Source: Candidatus Komeilibacteria bacterium RIFCSPHIGHO2_01_FULL_52_14 (GTDB taxonomy: Bacteria > Patescibacteriota > Patescibacteriia > UBA1558 > 2-01-FULL-52-15). From it: DNA of 15,472 nucleotides. Below are positions 6,169 to 13,384 of this stretch, piece after piece (the first letter of the stretch is position 1; every line of letters starts with the position of its first letter). The position numbers and the translations under genes were made by a program. The stretch is from the NCBI GenBank assembly GCA_001818365.1, contig MHKK01000061.1:1-15472 (forward strand), given 5' to 3'. Under the pieces are notes generated by a model. It had not been told where the DNA came from, did not search any database, and saw only the letters and a list, made by a program, of their open reading frames with translations.

Positions 6169-7485
6169 ATGTATGATCTTATAGTATATGTTCAACAGAT
6201 GCGAGCCAGCGGCGCGAGCGACGCCGTGATTAGGTCGCAACTCGAGCAAGCAGGGTGGCAGCCTGCCGATATTCAAAATGCATTTTCCGCAGCGAGCGCT
6301 CAACCTTCAGTTGTGACGAAAGAACCGATACGGGTGAACAGATCTAAGACAGCTGTACTTGCGGGCATTGCAGCTGTTTTGGTGCTCGGTGGCGGAGGAT
6401 ATTTGCTATATTGGTTCAGTAGTAGGTCCGTAGTTCCTGCCTCTCAAACCAACCAACAAACGAACTCAGCCCCAGAAGTACTGAATGAAATAACAAACTC
6501 AAATATCCAGGCGTACGTTCCGACCACAATACCGCAACAAGCATCTTACGCTACCGTGCGAACAACCAACCGACCTTATCGCTGCACGTATGAATATCCC
6601 TCATTCTTCGGCGAGTATGATGACTTTACTGCTGATGTTCTCGGTAACGATTTTATAACGGTGAAACCAGATTGGAAGCCTACGATAAAAAATGGTATGC
6701 CGACTGAATTACCACCCCTCACATCCCAGATCCAGTACGCGAGACAAGGGAATATCGGATACGTGTGGCCTGACCCCGAGGGGGAGCTTACTCAGTACGA
6801 CATAAAGAAAATATCTGAGGCTACCGGGATGACTGATGTTGATTTAGCTGATGGTTTAATCATCGCGCCTCCACCCGACGACGCCGAATGTACGCAGATT
6901 GAATCTATCGCTATCACCATACCTTTGCTTCCAGTTAATGATAATACCCAGGAAATCATTGATGATACCCTCAAACGGCAAAGAGAAAATATAGAGGCAC
7001 TGAGCAAACTTACCATACCCTTCTACCTTCCATCAGTATTGCCCGTTGGATGGCAAATTCGGACCAAAGGAGAAGAAGGATACGCGTATACGGTACATCC
7101 GGACAACCCAAATTCGAAGGATGAAATATTCCTTGAGTACCAATCATCGGCTCACGAGAGAATATTGGTGCACTTGATCAAAAGTCCGGATACGTTGAAA
7201 CCTCCAACCGACTGCAGCGGCGCTTTATCTACCGATCAGGCGGCATCGAAGGCAAATTGTGAATTATTGCTCACGACCCCTAAAAACCACCCGATCTATA
7301 CAGTGCTTCTGATACCATCGATTCCTGTCGAGGATCAGTATCTCTATTTCACAATCTTGGACAGAACGGTTATTTCTATAAGTGTGCACGATCAGCTGAC
7401 GCAAGAAGAATTGAAATCATTTGTTGATTCGCTACAAATTATCACAGGCGATGACCTCAGTAAGCGAGTTCATTATATAGAATGA
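6169..7485 (+). CDS. Single-pass membrane protein with N-terminal helical module and large outer domain
   Basis: This 438-residue protein has three parts. Residues 1-40 form a short cytoplasmic helical module (YVQQMRASGASDAVIRSQL, then AGWQPADIQNAF), a type I associate with many Patescibacteria membrane proteins. A basic stretch and one membrane helix (about 61-83) follow. A linker rich in Asn, Gln, Ser and Thr leads to an outer domain of about 330 residues. All four cysteines (139, 241, 349, 364) lie outside the membrane and could form disulfides. The end (about 283-423, from PFYLPSVLPVGWQI to LTQEELKSFVDSLQ) recalls DUF4367-like beta domains of envelope proteins, which is a weak resemblance. 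The other ATG at 6165 is closed by a stop after three codons. The function is unknown. Confidence 0.8.
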   Translation: MYDLIVYVQQMRASGASDAVIRSQLEQAGWQPADIQNAFSAASAQPSVVTKEPIRVNRSKTAVLAGIAAVLVLGGGGYLLYWFSSRSVVPASQTNQQTNSAPEVLNEITNSNIQAYVPTTIPQQASYATVRTTNRPYRCTYEYPSFFGEYDDFTADVLGNDFITVKPDWKPTIKNGMPTELPPLTSQIQYARQGNIGYVWPDPEGELTQYDIKKISEATGMTDVDLADGLIIAPPPDDAECTQIESIAITIPLLPVNDNTQEIIDDTLKRQRENIEALSKLTIPFYLPSVLPVGWQIRTKGEEGYAYTVHPDNPNSKDEIFLEYQSSAHERILVHLIKSPDTLKPPTDCSGALSTDQAASKANCELLLTTPKNHPIYTVLLIPSIPVEDQYLYFTILDRTVISISVHDQLTQEELKSFVDSLQIITGDDLSKRVHYIE

Positions 7486-7505
7486 TTTTTTGCTCGTAGT
7501 CGTAT

Positions 7506-7619
7506 CTAGAAAATTTTTATCTTCTCGTAGATATCGTACGGTAGGGAGGTATACTCGTAGTAGTTTTCGATAATCGCATCGCCCGGCAGGTCACCGTGGT
7601 AATCGCTGCCGCCGGTCGC
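7506..7619 (-). pseudogene. 3'-end remnant of a PHP-domain phosphoesterase gene
   Basis: Read leftward, this codes for 37 residues and a TAG stop, starting ATGGSDYHGDLPGD and ending YDIYEKIKIF. The final 37 residues of the intact PHP gene at 11499-12365 differ in one position (Ala for Ile, second to last). By hand count 15 of 111 bases differ, nearly all silent. Similarity stops abruptly at 7620 and just past the stop codon. There is no start codon or 5' part, so it cannot be expressed alone. It forms a direct repeat with 11499-11612, bracketing the glycosyltransferase operon. Confidence 0.9.
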
Positions 7620-7622
7620 GGT

Positions 7623-7682
7623 GCAAACGGCAATTTCATCGTTTGCTCACAAAGCACTCTGGTCGCCCGACCTGTGGTGAGC
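7623..7682. repeat. Nested inverted repeats next to the PHP remnant
   Basis: GCAAACG/CGTTTGC (7623-7629 with 7640-7646) is followed by GCTCAC/GTGAGC (7645-7650 with 7677-7682), which encloses GGTCG/CGACC (7661-7665 with 7668-7672). The block starts 3 bases from the point where PHP similarity ends. From 7683 to 7729 only low-complexity G- and T-rich DNA is seen, with no gene. Confidence 0.5.
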
Positions 7683-7729
7683 GAAGGGTGGCGGAGGTGG
7701 AAGGGTTGATTTTTTTGATTTTTTGAGAT

Positions 7730-8809
7730 TTACCCCAGCTGGTTTATCTTTGCATCGCCTAATTTTCTGAATATACTCTCATATTCGTCCACCATACGGC
7801 CGATAGAAAAGCGCTCGACGCTTTTCCGACAGTCGCTTGGAGAAATTTTTTCGCACGCTTGGATTGCGACTATCATTTGGTCAACGGTATCCGTGATATA
7901 ACCATTCACGCCGTCGCGCACTATTTCGGGAACAGACCCCCGCCGGAATGCGACGACCGGAGTGCCGCACGCGAGCGCTTCGACCATAACGAGGCCGAAC
8001 GGCTCTTCCCAAAGGATTGGGAACAAAAGACACCGCGCTTTTTTGAGATATTCTATTTTTTCTTCGACGCTGAGCTCGCCGACGTAGCGGACAAGCGTGC
8101 CGTCAATGCGCGGTTTTACTTCTTTTTCGTAAAATACGCGGTCGACGGGATCAACTTTTGCCACGATAATAAGCGGGATATTCGTTTTTTCCGCCACAGT
8201 GATCGCCTCAAGAATACCTTTGACCGGCGTGATCCTGCCGAGGAAGAGAAGATAATTTTCTTTATGTTTCTCGAGGGGAAAGTGTTCGAGCAGAATAGCG
8301 TTATAGATCACTTTTGAATTCGGGAAGAATGACACATGGCTCCGCTGGTTTTTGCTCACAAAAACCATAGTGTGTCGGTAAAGCGATGCGGCTGAACGGT
8401 AGTATGCGATATTCTCGGGGATGGTCGTGATGTTGTGAAATGTGCATGCCACCGGTTTTTTGAAATAATCGAGGAGATTTACTTCCCTACCGTCGCGCTC
8501 GGCGCGGAATATGATCGGCTCATAATTAAAGTGGATGGCGTCGAATTCGTCTTGCCGATCGAGCACCGCTTCGATTTGCGCGATCTCCAGAGTGCGGTTC
8601 TCTTTCTGGTGCTCGCGTGTGGGATATGGCGAGGTTTCCACGCGTTCGATATTTTTTCCGGCGATGGTCGATCCACCGGAACAGAAAACCGTGACTGCGT
8701 AGTCGCGTTCGCCAAGTCCATGGGCAAGTTCGTCGACAATTTGTTCAACACCCCCGTATTTAGGAGGAGGCACCGGAACCATAACGGGAGCGACGATGGC
8801 TATTTTCAT
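7730..8809 (-). CDS. Glycosyltransferase family 4 (GT-B fold)
   Basis: This 359-residue cytoplasmic enzyme is predicted to transfer a sugar from a nucleotide donor to a growing glycan. The N-terminal half begins KIAIVAPV and carries the glycine-rich KYGGVE loop (17-22). The C-terminal half has GRITPVKGI (191-199) and the family signature EEPFGLVMVEALACGTPVV with the EX7E pair Glu269 and Glu277, then VPEIVRDGVNGYI (293-305). It is the last gene of a three-gene operon; its ATG overlaps the previous stop as ATGA. It is a paralogue of the preceding gene, with an almost identical EALACGTPVVA segment. The donor and acceptor sugars cannot be told. Confidence 0.93.
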   Translation of the reverse strand: MKIAIVAPVMVPVPPPKYGGVEQIVDELAHGLGERDYAVTVFCSGGSTIAGKNIERVETSPYPTREHQKENRTLEIAQIEAVLDRQDEFDAIHFNYEPIIFRAERDGREVNLLDYFKKPVACTFHNITTIPENIAYYRSAASLYRHTMVFVSKNQRSHVSFFPNSKVIYNAILLEHFPLEKHKENYLLFLGRITPVKGILEAITVAEKTNIPLIIVAKVDPVDRVFYEKEVKPRIDGTLVRYVGELSVEEKIEYLKKARCLLFPILWEEPFGLVMVEALACGTPVVAFRRGSVPEIVRDGVNGYITDTVDQMIVAIQACEKISPSDCRKSVERFSIGRMVDEYESIFRKLGDAKINQLG

Positions 8810-9843
8810 CGGTTTGCGATCAACGATTGATACACCTCAACGTATTTTTTCGCCATGACGGAAAGATCGAAACGTCGTTCAGCTTCCGCCAGGCATGCGC
8901 TTCTCGAAATGGATGGAATCTTTTTCGCGGCTTCAAGAAATTGTTTCTCGGCGTCGGTGACGAATCCCGTAACGCGGTCGCGCAAAATTTCCGGAACCGC
9001 GCCATTCCCAAGCGCGACGACTGGTGTGCCGCACGCGAGCGCTTCGACCATAACGAGGCCGAATGCTTCATTCCAGCGCGACGGGAAAAGTAGTGCATCC
9101 GATTCGCGGAGGATGCGGTTCTTCTCTTCGTGGCTAACCTCTCCGACAAAGCGGATGTCTTTCCCGTCCACAAATGGAAAAACTTCCTTATCCTGGAATC
9201 CTTTATCGCTTTCCCGCACCTCTCCCGCGATCACAAGCGGCATGCCAAGCGCTTTCGCGGTTCGGATCGCAATGTCGACGCCCTTGTTGCGTGAGAGCGT
9301 GCCGATGAATGCGAAACCTTTGCCCGTGCCTTCGAGCCGCGGCGTGAAGGCATTGATATCAATGCCGTGGTGCACGGTCTCCACATAGTTCAACCCCGGC
9401 GCGAGCGTCCGCTGCGCGTCACTTATCGACACGAAGGGAAATTCACGGAATGCTTCTGCAAGGTACGGAAAATCCGGGGGTAAGCTGCTATGCAAGGTTG
9501 TCACCATGGGGATCGGCAAGAGCGGAGCAAACGCTATCGGATGTAAGCCCATATGGTTGTGGATGATATCAAATTCCTTCGACTGCTTTGCGAGCTCGAA
9601 GAACGAGAGAAATTCATATTGTTTGATTCCGTTCCAATCAAACCCGCCGACAAGATCGTACATCGGTTTGGGAATCACGGGCACCAGAGTGCCGGCAACC
9701 ACCGATCCACCGCACGCGAAGGTCGTCACGTCGTGCCCCTGCGCTACGAGACCTTTCGCTAAGTTGGCAATGACGAGTTCAGAACCGCCGTATTTTTCCG
9801 GCGGAATTTTTTTCCAGAGTGGGGCGAGTAGGGCTACTTTCAT
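8806..9843 (-). CDS. Glycosyltransferase family 4 (GT-B fold), paralogue of its neighbour
   Basis: This 345-residue protein starts KVALLAPLW and has the KYGGSE loop (17-22), HNHMGLHP (95-102), the GTLSRNKGVD donor-domain motif (181-190) and EAFGLVMVEALACGTPVV with the EX7E pair Glu259 and Glu267. Both ends overlap neighbours as ATGA, placing it in the middle of the operon after the GT2 gene and before the other GT4. The two GT4 proteins share layout and a 38-base stretch of identical DNA, so they probably arose by duplication and then took on different linkages; the last point is inference. Confidence 0.93.
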   Translation of the reverse strand: MKVALLAPLWKKIPPEKYGGSELVIANLAKGLVAQGHDVTTFACGGSVVAGTLVPVIPKPMYDLVGGFDWNGIKQYEFLSFFELAKQSKEFDIIHNHMGLHPIAFAPLLPIPMVTTLHSSLPPDFPYLAEAFREFPFVSISDAQRTLAPGLNYVETVHHGIDINAFTPRLEGTGKGFAFIGTLSRNKGVDIAIRTAKALGMPLVIAGEVRESDKGFQDKEVFPFVDGKDIRFVGEVSHEEKNRILRESDALLFPSRWNEAFGLVMVEALACGTPVVALGNGAVPEILRDRVTGFVTDAEKQFLEAAKKIPSISRSACLAEAERRFDLSVMAKKYVEVYQSLIANR

Positions 9844-11339
9844 GTGATTTTTGAGGTGAGATAGGGCTGATATTCATGCTCCAGATCGGCAAGTATCTTT
9901 TTTGAATAAGTTTTCGTGGGGGCAATCTTCCAAGCGACGTAATAGAAAGAAAGGAGCATGAGCGAGGAAACAAGGAATGCTATGATTGTGATCGGGCGTG
10001 TGCCCCACAAGACGGCTTCCGCGACCCCTATCGCGAACCAAGCGCCGAGGATGAGCTCGCGGTAAGAATTTTTGAGCAAGCTCGGCATTTTCGAAAGGAT
10101 GAATTTGTTGGTGCGCTCAAATCCGGATTTTGTCCCGAACAACAAGACACCTAACGCCTCCGAGTAGAGCAGCGTCATACCCATATGGACGATAAACGCC
10201 TTGAAAGCTCGACGAAGGACTTTCTTTTGGCCGCGGAGCGAGACCACGAAAAGCGCGAATTTCGACGCGAGCGTTATGAAAATCGAAAGTGAGGCGATGG
10301 TGAGGAGTCCTTGGTGGGACACCGTCGTGGAAATGAACGGGATTAGCACGATGGTGTACGCCGCGAGCACGGCGAACGGGAGAAAATTGAGATGGTTCCA
10401 CGCGGTGAGATTGGCGAGGAAGCCGAGCCATGATCGGAACGGGATTTTTCCATAGAGCGAGAAAAGAGACTTGATCGATTGCGCGTTGCCGATTGCCCAG
10501 CGGTTCTTCTGCTTGCGGTACGCCTCGATGTCGTACGGCATGAGGCCGTAACCGATGGAGCGGTCGACGTAGACGCCGCGATAGTCCGCCGCGTAGAGCC
10601 GAAGGCCCGCATCGGCATCCTCCGTGAGCGCTTTCTCGCGAAATCCACCGATGCGCCGGAGCGCGTCAAGCAAATAGACGCTTACCGTTCCGGTCGACGG
10701 GACGCAATCCATGTGGTTCGCCATATTCATATAGATTTTGAAGAAATGACGATATTCATCGGCGATCGGCTGGTTGGCTTTTACGCAATTTCGATATTGC
10801 TGCGGGAATTGGACGAGTGCGATGTCCTCGCCAGTGAAATACGACAACGCGGCGGTTAGGAATTCCGGCTCGACTTCATAATCAGCATCGATGACTGCGG
10901 CGTACTCAGATTTCGGATTCGCAAATTGCAGAACACGGTTCAACGCCCCGGCCTTGAAGCCTGGAAGATTGTCCACGTGGAAGAAGCGGAATTTTTCGCC
11001 GAGCGTTCGCACGTACGATTCAACCGGTCTCCAGATCTCAGAATCTTTTGTATTATTATCGATAATGAGTACTTCGAAGTTGTCGTGCTCCAAACGGGAA
11101 AGCGCATCAAGCGTATACATGAGGAGCGTGGGGGGTTCATTGTAGGATGGAACGAGGATTGAAACGAAAGCGTGCGAGCTCGTGTTCAGGCGGCCCGGTT
11201 CGGAACGCGGGAAAATGGCAGAGAAAATCTGAAGGGACGAGAGGATGATCACTGCTGCGGCGTTCGCAACAAGAATCACGATCATCGGCCCGGGAATGAG
11301 GATCGAAGCGCTAAGAACAACAATAAATACTAGAAACAC
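9840..11339 (-). CDS. Membrane glycosyltransferase family 2, cellulose synthase-like
   Basis: This 499-residue membrane enzyme has two N-terminal membrane helices (about 3-43), a cytoplasmic GT-A domain (about 55-290) and four to six further helices to about 475. GT2 motifs are visible: VPSYNEPP (63-70), the donor site DADY (151-154), the base region TEDAD (239-243) and QKNRW (277-281), the Q-x-x-R-W motif of processive enzymes such as BcsA and hyaluronan synthase. It may make and export a polysaccharide chain. The protein ends about 25 residues after its last helix, with no PilZ domain. The start is a GTG at 11339, 40 bases after an extended -10, without a Shine-Dalgarno site; a later start is possible. 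It is the first gene of the operon and overlaps the GT4 gene as ATGA. Confidence 0.92.
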   Translation of the reverse strand: MFLVFIVVLSASILIPGPMIVILVANAAAVIILSSLQIFSAIFPRSEPGRLNTSSHAFVSILVPSYNEPPTLLMYTLDALSRLEHDNFEVLIIDNNTKDSEIWRPVESYVRTLGEKFRFFHVDNLPGFKAGALNRVLQFANPKSEYAAVIDADYEVEPEFLTAALSYFTGEDIALVQFPQQYRNCVKANQPIADEYRHFFKIYMNMANHMDCVPSTGTVSVYLLDALRRIGGFREKALTEDADAGLRLYAADYRGVYVDRSIGYGLMPYDIEAYRKQKNRWAIGNAQSIKSLFSLYGKIPFRSWLGFLANLTAWNHLNFLPFAVLAAYTIVLIPFISTTVSHQGLLTIASLSIFITLASKFALFVVSLRGQKKVLRRAFKAFIVHMGMTLLYSEALGVLLFGTKSGFERTNKFILSKMPSLLKNSYRELILGAWFAIGVAEAVLWGTRPITIIAFLVSSLMLLSFYYVAWKIAPTKTYSKKILADLEHEYQPYLTSKIT

Positions 11340-11379
11340 TGGATTTATGAGGTTCTTTGATTGACTTTTGCCCGCACGA

Positions 11380-11408
11380 TTTATAGCACCTTACGGACGA
11401 AAAAACAA
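11380..11408 (-). promoter_or_regulatory. Promoter of the glycosyltransferase operon
   Basis: On the - strand TTGTTT (11408-11403), a 17-base spacer and TATAAA (11385-11380) are seen, with TGC as an extended element. It lies between the hairpin after the PHP gene and the GT2 start, giving a leader of about 34 bases. Confidence 0.6.
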
Positions 11409-11441
11409 CGCAAAATTAGGATTCCCCGAAGTGGTAGTGAT

Positions 11442-11482
11442 AAATGAAACAGGGACCACCATCGGTGGCCCCTGTTTCATTT
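11442..11482 (-). terminator. Strong hairpin after the PHP gene, likely terminator
   Basis: An 18-bp stem (11442-11454 and 11456-11460 with 11464-11468 and 11470-11482), a 3-base loop and one A-C mismatch. The outer stem is A/T-rich (AAATGAAAC paired with GTTTCATTT), so T bases close the hairpin in both directions. It lies 16 bases beyond the PHP stop and before the next operon's promoter. Confidence 0.7.
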
Positions 11483-11498
11483 CGGCACGGTACGAACG

Positions 11499-12365
11499 TT
11501 AAAACGCTTTTATTTTTTCGTAGATATCGTAGGGCAGGGAGGTGTACTCGTAGTAGTTTTCTATAATTGCATCGCCCGGCAAATCACCATGGTAGTCGCT
11601 GCCGCCGGTCGCCAGCAGCTTCTCCCGTCGTGCAATGGTCATATAGTGTGCCGTCTGATCCCAGTTATGGTGCGACGAGAAACACTCGATGCCGGCAAGG
11701 CCGAGTTTTTTAAGCTCGGTAATGACGTGATCGTCATCGAACCTCAAATGCCAACCCGGATGCGACAGCACCGCGATGCCCCGGCTTCGCCGTATGAGAT
11801 CAAATGCCTCACGTGCCGGCAGTGAGACCTCGGGGAGATAACAGGGCGCGGTCGCCGAGAAAAATTTGTTGTATACCTCAAAAAAATCATACTCTTTCTT
11901 ATTGAGCGCTTTTTGAAAGATTGCCTGATTTTTTGGATCGTGTCTGAGCGCCCGGACGACGTTTGCGACCCCGATATAGGTCGACGGTTGGGCGAATAAT
12001 TCGCTGATGTCGAGGTGCAAACCGACGCGCTTCAATTTTGGCACGAGCCGTTCGATAAGTTTCTTCCGTTTTACTTGTGTTTCGCGGAGAACGTCGTGCA
12101 GCCGGGCATTATTGATATCGATCTTGTAGCCCAAAAGGTGCAGATTCCTTTTTTTGTATGTGATGTACAGTTCAACGCCGTTTATCACCTTGATCCCGTA
12201 TTTTTTCGCCGCCGCCTGAAACTCGTATTGCCCGTGGATGGTGTTGTGGTCGGTAAGAGACGCAACAACGATCTTTTTTGCAACCAACAGCTTTACGAGC
12301 TCGGCCGGCGATTTGCTGCCGTCGGAATAGTACGAGTGCATCTGGAGGTCTATGGCATTTTTCAT
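11499..12365 (-). CDS. PHP-domain phosphoesterase
   Basis: This 288-residue metal-dependent phosphoesterase belongs to the family related to the PHP domain of DNA polymerase III alpha and to nucleoside 3',5'-bisphosphate phosphatases. Metal-site motifs appear in order: DLQMHSYYSDG (6-16), TDHNT (38-42), GVELYI (63-68), HLLGY (76-80), LSHPGWH in the middle-to-late part, and GGSDYHGD near the C-terminus. Position 8 is Gln where many PHP proteins have the first His of HxH. The ATG overlaps the preceding pyruvyl transferase-family stop as ATGA, so it is the last gene of the GH57 operon. In this context it might act on a phosphorylated sugar or nucleotide; that is inference. Its 3' end exists again as a remnant at 7506-7619. 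Confidence 0.9.
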   Translation of the reverse strand: MKNAIDLQMHSYYSDGSKSPAELVKLLVAKKIVVASLTDHNTIHGQYEFQAAAKKYGIKVINGVELYITYKKRNLHLLGYKIDINNARLHDVLRETQVKRKKLIERLVPKLKRVGLHLDISELFAQPSTYIGVANVVRALRHDPKNQAIFQKALNKKEYDFFEVYNKFFSATAPCYLPEVSLPAREAFDLIRRSRGIAVLSHPGWHLRFDDDHVITELKKLGLAGIECFSSHHNWDQTAHYMTIARREKLLATGGSDYHGDLPGDAIIENYYEYTSLPYDIYEKIKAF

Positions 12366-13384
12366 ACGATCAGTTCCTGTATTTTTTTGAGAAAGGTCGC
12401 GTGCGCCCGCGTGATCATTTTTTTTCGTTTGCTGAAATCGGTTCGATACGCTGCGCGTCTCCGATACACCGTCTGCGCAAGCAGCAACAGGCTTTTACTC
12501 GACAGCTGGTCTGCCCGTATGACGAGTTCCGGATGTTTGATGAATCGCACGAAACTCGTGTTGCGAAGATCGTAGCCGACGGTGACGATGGGCGTGCCTG
12601 CTCCGAATGCCAACACTACCGAGTGGAGCATCATGCCGATAATCATGTCCATTGTACCATAGATATACTTTTGTTCTCTAGGGGCGCGAAAGACGACCTG
12701 CATTTTTTTTGCGGCGAGTTGCGGATAGATGCGTCGTTCATCAGGATGATGCTGAAGATAAAAAATGGACGCTCCCCGCGATTCAAAATATCGGATAACC
12801 TCGTTGTATGACTTGATGATATGTTCCTGGTACCGGCCGAACCCGAGCCAACCGGAGTAATTGAGGTTTACCCCGACGCGTATCGTGCCTGACCGAGAGA
12901 AATGCTGTGGCTTTTGTTCCGAGAGAAGCGCCGCCGGGTCGCCTATCACCTGGACAGTGCGGGAGGGGACTCCGTGCCGGACCAGCCAGGCCTTTGTATA
13001 ATCGTCTCGAACGGAGGAGAGGGCCGCTGCTTGATTCAAGGCGATAACACTCCGGATCTCTCGGTGTGCCAACGGACGTGCACCAAGCTCCCGGATGTAA
13101 CCAACGCCAAAAAGCACGATAGGCGTGGTAATCGCATGAATACTTCTGTAGTCAAAGGGGAGAAAATAACGATAGTAGATGCCCCCGCCGCCGATGAGCG
13201 CAAAAGCGCTTCGATTAATGGTGGCAATTTCTGCCCGCGAAAGCCCTTTCTTCAGATGATCGAGAGGAATATCAAGGATACGGCAGCGTGGGAACTTTTT
13301 GCGCAATAATTCCTGGACGGCAAGGACAATCGCGACATCGCCGCGATTCTTGGTATCCGCGACGTGCAGGTGCGCAATGGTCAT
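12362..13384 (-). CDS. Polysaccharide pyruvyl transferase family protein
   Basis: This 340-residue protein fits the family of CsaB and WcaK (GT-B-like fold), whose members add pyruvate ketals to cell-wall or capsular sugars using phosphoenolpyruvate. Visible features are NRGDVAIVLA (13-22, the N-x-GD loop), IGGGGIYYR (64-72), SVRDDYT (124-130), VIGDPAALL (146-154), GVNLNYSGW (171-179) and the C-terminal MMLHSVVLAFGAGTPIV (251-267). No signal peptide is present. The start at 13384 was chosen because its ATG overlaps the stop of the kinase-like gene as ATGA. An upstream in-frame ATG at 13444 would add 20 residues unlike the family. Some members may do other chemistry, so the exact product is uncertain. 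Confidence 0.88.
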   Translation of the reverse strand: MTIAHLHVADTKNRGDVAIVLAVQELLRKKFPRCRILDIPLDHLKKGLSRAEIATINRSAFALIGGGGIYYRYFLPFDYRSIHAITTPIVLFGVGYIRELGARPLAHREIRSVIALNQAAALSSVRDDYTKAWLVRHGVPSRTVQVIGDPAALLSEQKPQHFSRSGTIRVGVNLNYSGWLGFGRYQEHIIKSYNEVIRYFESRGASIFYLQHHPDERRIYPQLAAKKMQVVFRAPREQKYIYGTMDMIIGMMLHSVVLAFGAGTPIVTVGYDLRNTSFVRFIKHPELVIRADQLSSKSLLLLAQTVYRRRAAYRTDFSKRKKMITRAHATFLKKIQELIV

